Below are positions 1 to 12,000 of a DNA stretch of 64,000 nucleotides, piece after piece. A model generated the notes under the pieces. The model saw nothing but the letters and a program-made list of their open reading frames with translations. It ran no database searches and was not told the DNA's origin. The stretch comes from Bactericera cockerelli. Taxonomy: Eukaryota > Arthropoda > Insecta > Hemiptera > Triozidae. Where the stretch lies: positions 17,799,084-17,863,083 of the forward strand of contig CM044964.1 in the NCBI GenBank assembly GCA_024516035.1. Direction: 5' to 3'. Within the stretch, counting starts at the first letter, position 1, and each line of letters begins with the position of its first letter. Position numbers and translations under genes: made by a program.

Positions 1-43
1 CCTTCTCCAGGACTTCAATGCCGCGCTGGCACACCTCTCTGAT
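1..43 (-). CDS. PELP1: PELP1 homolog exon, runs off left edge
   Basis: The first 43 bases of the next exon read IREVCQRGIEVLEK in phase with the previous exon. Acceptor TTTTCCCCACCAG. This matches the SSFCSEALVTCAAL helix of vertebrate PELP1. The rest of the gene is outside the window. Confidence 0.75.
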   Translation of the reverse strand, partial: MREVCQRGIEVLEK

Positions 44-3000
44 CTGGTGGGGAAAACGATGAGAATCAGGCCCGAATTATGAAACAGGATTAACTTTAAG
101 ATATAATAATAACACTCTTTAGTGGAAGGTAACCACCAGGCGAGGTTAATGCTCAAAGCATTTTTTACCACCTAACCCTCAGAGTCTTATTATTATATGG
201 TCACAAACTCAAATTAACGAGGAAAAATTTGTGCACTGGGTGGGATTCGAACCAACGGATCCCTACGCTACCTGGATTACCAGACTAGCGCGTTAACCAC
301 TTGACTACCAGTGCATGCATAAGATAAGTCAGACCCTCCCTTAAGTTCGTGTTTCAACCAACCACAGCACACTATAGCCTGACTTGAGAGGGACAGTCAA
401 GCTTAATTCATGTTCTATAATTTGGACCGTAGGGGAAAACCACGCCTAACCGGGAGACCATGATAAAGCAGCTCTACAAAAAGTTAATATTCTTCTATTT
501 AGAGGTTACAGTGGAATATCCACATGTGTATAGACTGCGCGGGGTTGGTCCCAGGGACTGTGTGGTACCCGGGAATATAATAGGACCACGGGTTTTTCCC
601 CCTGTCGTACGAGACACCTAACAGGAAGGCAAAACCCTTCACCAGTCGGTCTCGTCTCTAGCTAGCTAGCTGGTCTCGTTTAAAAGTCTACTGAGGTTTA
701 CAACAGATAAAAACGCCTAAAGTCCCTACGATGAAATACCATTTGTCTGAACCTCAATACAAGAGAAACTGGATTTAGTAGACACCTCGATATCAGAGGG
801 GGAAAAATTGGTCTGTTGAATTCTCTTATATCCAGGTTCGACGTTATACGGATGGTGATTTTATAAACATACATACTTTTACTTTCCATGTCCATGTGTA
901 ATTCCGTGTCAATGTGTGTCACGTGTCCATGGTAGTGGAGGGGTAGTGAACCCCTTGAACGCCCAGAAGCAATCTTCAAGGCTCCTTCCGTGTCCTTTGT
1001 GTGTATCAAGGGTTGACTAGTTAATGCTAAGGGCGCTAATACTATTGCATGTACTTAACATGCACTTACCTCACAATGGCTATCATTCAGGCCGGCATGG
1101 TAGAACACGGATGCGTAGTGGGACAGAATGCTAAGGGCGCTAAGACTGCAGCATGTACTTAACAAGCACTTACCTCACAATGGCTGTCATTCAGGCCGGC
1201 ATGGTAGAACACGGACGCGTAGTGAGACAGATCAGGCACCAGAGGAGCAGAGTAAAGGAGAAGGGATGCCAGACTGGAGTACAGGGCCAGTCGAGAGGCC
1301 ACGCAGGTAGAGTAGGGAGGTACAGGGGCCCCTGTGGTCAGGGGCAGTAGCAGACCACAGATCTGGGTTTGGATGTTCTGAAATTAATATGGAAACAAAA
1401 TCGTTGGATTGGTTGGTAAAATAATATGTATCTAATCATTTTTGTCATAATTATATGAAAGGTTCGTGTTTCAAATTAATTCATATTTATTTACAAAACA
1501 AAAGTTCTAAAATAGTTTAATGAATTAATCCAAGGTTCAAAGTAACTTTTACATATTACAGCATTAATCTAGAGTGGATATTTTTTTCTCTTGGACTCTT
1601 GGTGCCAAGAAAATTAATACCTATAATATGAAAGTATTTTCTAGTTTAAAAAAATACCTGACAGGTATTGTGAATATTTCATTTCCGGTCTTACCTGATC
1701 AGGTAAGACCGGATTTGGGGTGCAACAGATCTAAATAATAATAATAATATCGCCTTATTTTTACTGCCCAATTAGGACAATTAAAGTCCCATTATTCCAG
1801 CAGTAAGCCCAAGACATATTATTATGTGGTAAAAATTCCAATTGGGAGGATAACATGTCATGTCCCAGCTGGGCTTCGAACCCACGACCTTTGGAGTCTT
1901 TGGATTCACAGTGCCGCCTTTACCACTGAGCTACCGGGACAGACGGGGTATAACGACAAATTTAATAATGAACGGGGTACGTAGGAATTCATTTGGAAAA
2001 GACCCCCAGTAATAATGTAATATACCTTGATCAGGTCTGGTTTCAGCAAGAGTCCGGCACTTTGGGGTGCAACAGATCTAAATAATGAACGGGGCACGTA
2101 GGAATTCTTTTAGAAAAGAAATGTAATGTACCTTGTTGTTGTAGCCAGCTTGGCTACAGCTGGAGGGGTGAGTGATGGTCTCCAGCCAACTTTAATTCAA
2201 AGTTGGCTCGTCCTGAACCACATATTTCTATGTGCGATCAACCATCGTGAGGACTTGAACTTTTCTTTATAAGCCATTAAACCCTTGGGAAACTGCAAGC
2301 TAGCCTGGCTTGTAAGGGTTGGCTAGTCTATTCTTTGTTTATAGTCCTCTAGCGGGACACTGGTCTTCTCCCTGTTTAACACTTTGAGCCCCAGAGCTGG
2401 GATCGGCGAGTGAGCTCGAGGGACTACAAATTTCAGAACCCAACACTCATACATTGCTCCCAAGGACCACTAGAACCTGTTCCCTATGAGATACACATAG
2501 AAACGAATACCATAGGGAGTACTCATGTCTTCCAAGTAAAGGAAGGTCGTGAATACCATATAGAGTACACAAGTCTACAGTAAAATTTTGGGTGAGGGTC
2601 ATATAATATGGTACTCATGTCCTTTGTGAAATGTCAGCTGAGGGTCATATATGGTATTCATGGGCTCAAAGTGTTAATGTACCTTGATCAGGTCTGGTTT
2701 CAGCAGGAGGCCGGCACTCTTGAGCAGATCCCCCAGAACCAGAAATAATAATGTAATGTACCTTGATCAGGTCTGGTTTCAGCAGGAGGCCAGCACTCTT
2801 GAGCAGATCCCCCAGAACCAGGTGAGCGAGCGCGCCCAGGGAGTCTCCTGTCTCTCTCAGCTCGGCCCTGTTGCCGCTTCCTGCCGCCACGGGTCGCTTC
2901 TCCGCTTCCAGACCCACCTTGGTTTTGTGCTTCTTGCGAGTTTTCTTGGTCACCTGGAAGAGAAAAATAAATATGAAGTTAAATGAAAAAGTGCAGAAAA

Positions 3001-6000
3001 ATTGTCTGATTATTTCACTTTGTAGGCACAGCGGAGAAGTCAAAAACAGGAGCCGCTCCCCCAAATAAAGCTAGATAAACCTATCTAGCAACAGTAAAGT
3101 TGCAATTATAATTTGCTACAGAGGCACGGGCACAATTGCAAATGTATCTTCTGCTTGATTTCCAAGCTCTGTTGTGTTTCTGTAGTGCTGCCACTGGTAG
3201 ATAATCAAATAACGATTCATTTATCCTTAAATGACCACACACAAAATAGTGAGCATTGTACAATGATTTTCTGTCGTCCAATCTACAAAGATTGCTGTAA
3301 AATCTAAAATCTATCTACCGTAAATATGGAAAGTGAAGGCTTTTTATTTATTTATTAAATTGATTAATTTTAAAATCACAGGAGATACACTAACTTGATC
3401 CATCCCACTTGCATGAGGTAATGTACCTAACATGCAGGTAGCATTACCTCGTTGGATCGCCAAAGAAATCCTCTGAAAGAGGAAAGCCTTGGCGGCCCTA
3501 TTGCCAGTGAGACAAACCAAGCCATCACCAATATTGGTTTAAAGAATACATACCGCAGTCAAGGTGACCGGAGGCTTCTCGTAGGTTACATCGGCCAGTA
3601 TGTAGCCAACCAGCTCGTCTGCCATGAGCTCTATGTTGCTCGAGTATCCCGCTAGAGTGAGCCACGAGTGCAGAGTCCGGTACACAGCGCAGCGGAGAAC
3701 TCTGGTGGCAGAACGGGGAACTTGTTTGAATATGTTTGTTACATGTTTATATGAACTCTTTCCGTAAATACAAGTGCCTTGGAGCACCATTACCATTACC
3801 AATTAAAGTTGATCATTTATTTTGTTGAGAAGTATTGTATTGTTTTCGGTCAGAATTTTTGAAATTGACATCACAACACTTATGGACGAGTTAGACTCTC
3901 ATGTTGTGATTTTTTTTAAACACAGAATGGGCTTCAGGCCTTTGGACAGGAAGGAGGAAAAATCTCTATAATAGAGATACCAGGCCCAAGACGGCAGCAT
4001 ACTTATGTATACTGCCGCCATGTCGGAAGCCTGGTTATGTGAAAATGGAAGGCCATTCCATTATACCTGTAAGAGAGGAGAGCCCCGGATCCCATGGTTC
4101 CCTAGCCTTCCCTACAACCGACCACAAAACACTAAAACCTTCCACCCCTCCACAGACCCAATAAATTAACCCCTTGGAACTACCTTTAGTATTACTTCAA
4201 GAGGTCAATCCTCTCATCCTGCGTGTGATTTTTATATACTTTACTATAAATGTAGGTGTTGATTGATTGAGATGACTCACCTAAAGGGCCGGTCCAGGGA
4301 ATACCTGGCGCCCTCCTCTGTGTTGGTCCACTTGAGAGAGTGCAGGGTCAGCTTGCAGATGTAGAGGGAGTGGGGGATCAGATTGCGCCCGGCCCTGGAA
4401 AGCAATTACAACAAAATAAATCCAGGGCGGAATTAACAGACGTTTTTGTAATACCTCTGTGGCGCTAAGTCACGGAATGCGTATAGGCGCTAAGTCACGC
4501 AATGACTCGTGATGAAGAATTTGTCTCATAATTTTGCCCTTAAAGTCATCATTTCTTGAAGGAAGTAGGAGTTCCAGAAGCAACCAAATTCAACCATGAG
4601 GAAGAGGTTGAACAATGCCGACCCCAAGTAGGTTTTGGAAAAGGCTAAGTGAAAGAAGAGTGTGACCACATAAGAAAAAAGGGCGGAATAAATAGACGTT
4701 TTTGTAATATCTCTGTGGCGATAAGTCACAGATTGCGATCTGTGTAAGATAGGGAAAACCGACGCGACGCTTAGCAATGACTTGTGATGAGGAATTTGTC
4801 TATTAATTTCGCCCTTAAAGCCATCATTTTTTTAAGGAAGTAGGAGTTCCAGAACCAACCAAATTCAACCATGCGGAAGAGGTTGAACAATACCAACCCT
4901 AAGTAGGTTTAGGAAAAAGCAAAGTGAAAGAAGAAGGAGATTTGAGAATGTGACCACATAACAATAAGGGCGGAATTACCTCTGTGGCGCTAAGTTACGG
5001 AATGCGTACTGTGTAAGATAGGGAAAACCACCGCTTAGCAATGACTCGTGATGAAGAATTTGTCTATTAATTTCGCCCTTAAAGTCATCATTTTTTTAAT
5101 TAAGTAGGATTTCCAGAAGCAACCAAATTCAACTACGAGGAAGAGATTGAACATTGTCAACCACAAGTAGGTTTTGGAAAAGGCAAAGTGAAAGAAGAGT
5201 GTGACCACATAACAATAAGGCGGGAATAAACAGACGTTTTTGTAATACCTCTGTGGCGCTAAGTCACAGATTGCGATCTGTGTAAGATAGGGAAAACCGA
5301 CGCTTAGCAATGACTCGTGAAGAAGAATTTGTCTGTTAATTTCGCCCTTAAAGTCATCATTTTTTTAAGGAAATAGGATTGCGAGAAGCAACCAAATTCA
5401 ACCATGAGGACGAGGTTGAACAATGCCGACACTAAGTAGGTTTTGGAAAAAGCAAAGTGAAAGAAGAAGGAGATTTGAGAATGTGACCACATAACAATAA
5501 GGGCGGAATTAATAGACGTTTTCGTATTACCTCTGTGGCGCTAAGTCACGGAATGCGTACTGTGTAAGATATTGAAAACCAACGCTTAGCAATGACTCGT
5601 GAATTAGAATTTGTCTGTTCATTTCGCCCTTAAAGTCATCATTTTTTAAGGAAGTAGGAGTTCCAGAACCAACCAAATTCAACCATGAGGGAGAGGTTGA
5701 ACATTGTCAACCCTAAGTAGGTTTTAGAAAAGGCAAAGTGAAAGAAGAAGGAGATTTGAGAATGTGACCACATAACAATAAGGGCGGAATAAATAGACGT
5801 TTTCGTATTACCTCTGTGGCGCTAAGTCACGGAATGCGTACTGTGTAAGATATTGAAAACCAACGCTTAGCAATGACTCGTGATGAAGAATTTGTCTATT
5901 AATTTCGCCCTTAAAGTAATCATTTTTTTAAGGAAGTAGGATTGTCAGAATCAACCAAATTCAACCATGAGGAAGAGGTTGAACAATACCACCCCCAAGT

Positions 6001-9000
6001 AGGTTTTGGAAAAGGCAAAGTGAGAGAAGAAGGAGATTTGAGAATGTGTCCACATAACAATAAGAGCGGAATAAACAGACGTTTTTGTAATACCTCTGTG
6101 GCGCTAAGTCACGGAATGCGTATTGTGTAAGATAGCGAAAACCAACGCTTTGCAACGACTCTTGAGATCGCCCTTAAAGTCATTATTTTTTTAAGGAAGT
6201 AGGAGTTCCAGAACCAACCAAATTCAACCATGAGGAAGAGGTTGAACAATGTCAACCCCAAGTAGGTTTTGGAAAAGGCAAAGTGAAAGAAAAGTGTGAC
6301 CACATAACAATAAGGGCGGAATTAACTGACGTTTTTGTAATACCTCTGTGGCGCTAAGTCACGGAATGCGTACTGTGTAAAATATTGAAAACCAACGCTT
6401 AGCAATGAGTCGTGATGAAGAATTTGTCTATTAATTTTGCCATTAAAGTCATTATTTTTTTAAGGAAGTAGGAGTTCCAGAAGCAACCAAATTCAACCAT
6501 GAAGAAGAGGTTGAACATTGTCAACCCTAAGTAGGTTTTAGAAAAGGCAAAGTGAAAGAAGAAGGAGATTTGAGAATGTGACCACATAAGAATAAGGCGT
6601 TATTAATAGACAGTTTGTAATACCTCTGTGGCGCTAAGTCACGGATTGCGTTCTGTGTAAGATAGGGAAAACGGACGCTTAGCAATGACTTGTGATAAAG
6701 AATTTGTCTATTAATTTCGCCCTAAGAGGTGAAAATGATTTGAGCATTAACCTCGCCTAGTGATTACTTTCCACTAAGGAGTAATAATTTTGACTGTGAC
6801 CTGACCGTTCTTGTACCTTGACATGAATGTCTAGGGCGGAATTAATAGATAACATCAATAACTTAAGTCGTTGGTAAGTGTCGGTTTTAACTATCTTACA
6901 CAGTACGCAATCGGTGACTTAACGCCACAGAGGTATTACAAAAACGTCTATTAATTCCGCCCCTAATGTCAACACTCGCATCAAGTTACCCACAAAACTT
7001 TGACTGTACCTTGACTTTCACAATAGTGTGCATCAGGATTTACTGGTTTAACCACTCTGAATTGATACTTTCACAACAACAAAAATAACATTATTCAAAC
7101 TATTGACTTACACAGTGATGAGCATGCCGAGCATGGCATGAGCCTGGGCATGCAGTTCGGGCAGCATGGACAAGAGGATGGCATGCCCGGACGTAACATC
7201 CAGGTTGGACAGAACAGGAGGGGTGACGCTCAGAGTACGGGCAACCTGGGGAGAGGAAACATAGCAGTATTGCTGAAAATAATGTATTTTATAAATGAGT
7301 ACATAGGTATTGAAGACACAATAAACTCATAAAATATGTACTTAAATTGAATGACATAATAATACTTTTTTGGGGGGGGGGCCATGTAAATGTCATATGA
7401 CGGCAAAGGAAATCCTCATGGATAAATAGCAATTTCTGCGACGGATGTACGAGGGGGGACCCAAAAGTAACGGGAATTAGGTGGTAGGGGGAACACGGAG
7501 GGGGGGATCGGGTTCTCCATTGATTCTTTTCCAAGCGGCTACTCTCCCAAGTAAGTGGGCAAAGTTCATTTGCTGTGAGTGCATTCGTTCGTCCGTGAGA
7601 ATTTTTCTAGTGAAACGACTTTTTCCGTTTCGGCGAAAAAGTGAAATGGCACCGTGAAATGGCTGAGTGCGGCGAGCAACGAGCGGCTGTAAAAATTTCG
7701 GGGTCATAGCCGTAGCACCATGATTCATCGCCAGTTATAACCTTGAGAAAAAAATCTGGGTCTTCATCCAACTGATTTTGCAGCTCCAGACAGGCCTGAA
7801 GTCTCAACGCTCCTTGTTTTGATCGTCGGAGAGGAGGCGAGGAACAAATTTGGCTGCAATCCCCTTCATGATCAAATCTTCAGTTAAAATCCTCTGAATT
7901 GAACTCCATGACTATCCAGACATTTCATAAAGTTGATCGATGGTTCTGCAAGGTCTTCACGGACAAGAGTGTCGATTTGTTCAATGTTTTTGTCCGTTCT
8001 TGAAGCCATTTCACGTTTTCGCCGAAACGAAAAAAGTCGTTTCACTAGAAAAATTCTCACGGACGAACGAATGCACTTACATCAAATGAATTTTGCACAC
8101 TTACTTCTAAGAGTAGCCGCTTGGAAAAGAATCACTGGAGAACCCGATTCCTCCCTCCGTATTCCCCCCACCACCTAATTCCCGTTACTTTTGGGTCCCC
8201 CCTCGTACAGAGATGAAAAACTCAAACCTGTAAACCCATCACCGAAGCTCGCCAGATAATGTTGGACTCTTACCAACTAAAACCTTTCCGACTATGACTC
8301 TTCATATGGGAAATGTCAACCGGAACCACGTGAATATTACTTCAGTTTGACGTAATAATACTGAGGGTTAACATTCAACACAAAATGAGCAGGAAAGTGG
8401 GCAGGACGAATGCGTACATGACAATACAAATCTAAAAACAAATATTATACCCATTAGGGCACAAAAAGAAACACCTTTGGGTTAGGAAAAATACATGTTA
8501 TTGTACGCAAATTAGTATCATTTTTTCAGAATGTTAACAGCTCAGTAGGCTGCTCATTTTTTCACTTCACTAATTAAAAAAGAAAGAAATATATAAGGTA
8601 TTGAAAAAAAAAATGTCTGAAAGGGTGGCGCCGCAGGTTCTCGTGTTTTTGAAACGGCTAGTACGGCCGAACGGAGGGGATGGCGGGGTCGACGACCAAC
8701 CCCTCTTGAAGGGTAGGAGGGGCAGTTTCAGTAACAATGCCGACCTGGTCCGTGGAGCATCGTGTTTTCGCTGTAGAGCAATTTCTGCGAAATAACGAAT
8801 CTATCGTTGCAGTCACGCGCGCCTTCCGCTGCCATTTCAACGTCCCACATCGTGGTGCTGTTCCCTATCGTGATTCGATTTTGGAGTGGGTACGAAAATT
8901 TCGTGAAACGGGGGTTCATGTGCACCGACTTGGAACAAGACTCAACCTCGAACAACAAGAACACCGGAGAATGTGGAACGTGTTAGGCTTGACTCCAAGA

Positions 9001-12000
9001 ATGCAGCGCCCAAGAAGGAAGTCATTTGATGGACATCATTGATCATAATTGAATATTTTTCTTTTCTTAAATAAAATGCCCTTGTTACTGAACATTTTAA
9101 AATTTATTTCAACCCGATACCTTCAACATTGACGATTTGACGACTGTTTCAAATTCACGAGGCATAGCTGCGCCACCCTGTATGGCAACCAGACAAAGAC
9201 AGGCAGCCTTTGTTCTAATTTAATACATTATATTTTGTTTATCTCCACTTCCGCATTGAAGTCTAGGACAGGAGAAGTAGCAGTAGAAGTTGAAGGTCTC
9301 TAGTTGGACTTTTTTTCCAATGAGTTACAATAAAAACAATGAATTCATCGATGTATCTGTCGTATATTTTTTGAAGGACTACCGCTTTGAATATGTGTTG
9401 CACTAAGAACACAAGTGGATGATGCCTGTGAAGCTCACATGAGGTTATTAATAACACTTATCACGCAAACACGATTAGGTAAAAGAAATAATAATTCATT
9501 TCAAATGTGAACAATTACCGACTGGGTTTTGTTTTGGTAATCTATTGATAATCACCGGGTTGCTGCTATTTGTTACAACTCAATTAATGAAAATGTTTCC
9601 TACTGCAACGCGAGGACAAACAAATAATTCAATAATTACAAGTGTGAGTTTTCTTGTCTTCTATTATAGATACTTCAGACTTTCTTTAGTGTTTCAAGTG
9701 TTTGTACGCCGTACTTTCATTCACCTCATTTAATTTCGTACATCTCACGATGTATTCAAATTTGAAGGATCCACCTTCCATATCTCTTCTTCTTGTCTTA
9801 CTTGAAAAATCAGGCCTAGTCAATTTCAATCGCAGGAAACGCATCTGGCAAAATAAAATACAAGACATTTTCTGTTGGTTTCAAATATTGTTCATTACCA
9901 TTTTTATGTTAGCTCAATTTAACTACATTATAAGCTTCTACGAAAAGTCTGAAAAGGAACTGTTACGGAGTATGAATGAATTTATCTACATTTTATTTTA
10001 CAATGTGTCCACGCTTATCATGTATCGAAAGTCTGAAGAATTGAAGAATCTGGAAAACTTCATGATACATTCTTTCAGTCACGCGGATCCTGATGTTATT
10101 TGCAAATATAGAAGAAGAACGTATGTGTTCCTCAAAACATTGATAATTTCCTACTGCCTGATGTGGCTTGCATACATGGTCGATTTACTTTCACCCAATG
10201 AAATTGATGTGCACCAACGAGTCCCATATGTTGAACAAGAATATCTGAAGTCAAGTAAAATATACCTGATGTGTGTCATCCTATTTTCTTTCGATATTTC
10301 ATCATGTTACTAGCGTTTCTCAATATGATTCCGTGTGTGATATTTGATCTCATCGCTCAGTACACTATACTATGCAACTACGCTGGAAAACTAGGCGTGC
10401 CTCATTACAATTTGGAAGGCAAAGAAATCATCTACGTAGATATTGAAGAGAACAAGTTTGTTCTTCGTTTGCAAACATTGAACAGAATTGAAAAAGGTCC
10501 CAGTCAGCAGACGTCAAGTCTCCACTCAAGTTCCTCTACTCAGAGAGCAACATACGAACAGAGCTATTTGAAGCAGATCATAAAGTTTCATCAGAAACTC
10601 TTGTACTTTCAAGGAGAGGTTAGTTTTATCATTTTATTTATTAACAAAGATAATCAATTTGGCCAAAGCGCACTGTATGCTTGCAAACACACCGCACTTC
10701 AAAATTCTACTTGCTGCTTCAAAAGTACACATACTTCTCCAAAATTCTACGTCCTCCTCGAAACGACTTTCTACTTAAATTTCAAGTTTTGCTTGAAATT
10801 TTACTTGCTGCTTCAAATTCTTACTTACTGCTTCAGAATTACACATGCTCCAAATTTCACGTCCTGCCTCAAAATTCTACTTGCTGCTTAAAAATTCCAT
10901 GTTCTGCTTCAAAATTTCATCAGAAACTCTTGTACTTTCAAGGAGAGGTTAGTTTTATCATTTATTTATTAACAAAGATAATTAATTTGGCCAAGTGGGT
11001 AGCGCACTAGGCTTGCAAGCACGGTGACTTGGGTTCGATCCCCAGCAGGACAAGATTTTTTCTGCTCTATACTTGGATGACCGGGGTTCACTTATACCAC
11101 GTGAGGAAAAATGAGTAGCTGCTTTAATGTGAGCAGCGATCGTGACGGAATTATAGGCAAATGATACACAAGAATATGAAAAAAAAGTGTCAACTGGCTT
11201 CATTGAATGCATGGATTATAGATTTTGCTAAGTGAGTATATTTGTAGAAAAAAAATAACGTCAACGCAACATTGGGCAATATATGTGGGACAATGTAGTA
11301 AACAATAAATTGAAAACTATAAAACAAGAAGTCGGAAGATGGGAATCTTCAGTACGCCAGACGAGATACGAAGAGGTAGTGCTTACACGTCTTAGAATTG
11401 GTCACACAAGACTGACTCACTCTTTCATCTTTACCAAGACCCCTCCTCCTGTGTGTACCTGTGGTGATCCCATATTTGATTCTGACTTCAATGAAAAAGC
11501 CATTCACAAGTTTTGTTCGAAATCCAGCGAATGTCTCCAAATAATCAGTAGAGTAAGTCCTTTATAAATTCTTATTTTCTTTCTTTTGAACATTTTTTTT
11601 CTCATGTATGTTGAAAAAAAACCTACAATGTAGTGAAAAATAAACGTTATTCCAAAATTATCATCATATTTGCGTCAGCTAATCATTTTATAAATAAAAC
11701 AAATTAATTTATTATGATACCTACCACTCTAACAGAATCTCGATAATCACACACGTGAGACTTGAACTATTGGCTCCCTAGTTAGAATTCTCTCTCCCTG
11801 ACATAACCACTTCACCACTAGGCCTTGCAGACATGTATTAAATGTTGCATAGTTTTTCTTTTCGTAAAATTTTGACAGCACCCCCAAACCAAATTCCCAC
11901 CGGTCGCGCCTGATCCCTACTGAACTCTACCAGCGAAGTGGACTCACTTATGACTTTTCTGAGAAGTATCAACCTCCTTCATCTTATCTAGACCTTGAGA

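Noticed and set aside
2675..2745. Additional PELP1 exon
   Set aside because: It has a donor but no acceptor, and using the distal donor would shift the frame. It is a tandem duplicate.
4526..6587. Several 60-90-codon minus-strand frames with a recurring FFHFAFSKTYL segment
   Set aside because: They are translations of the same tandem repeat unit. Similarity among them comes from DNA duplication, and stops fall at the unit borders.
7138..7332. Plus-strand frame over the PELP1 exon at 7112-7245
   Set aside because: It is the antisense shadow of a supported exon with matching phases.
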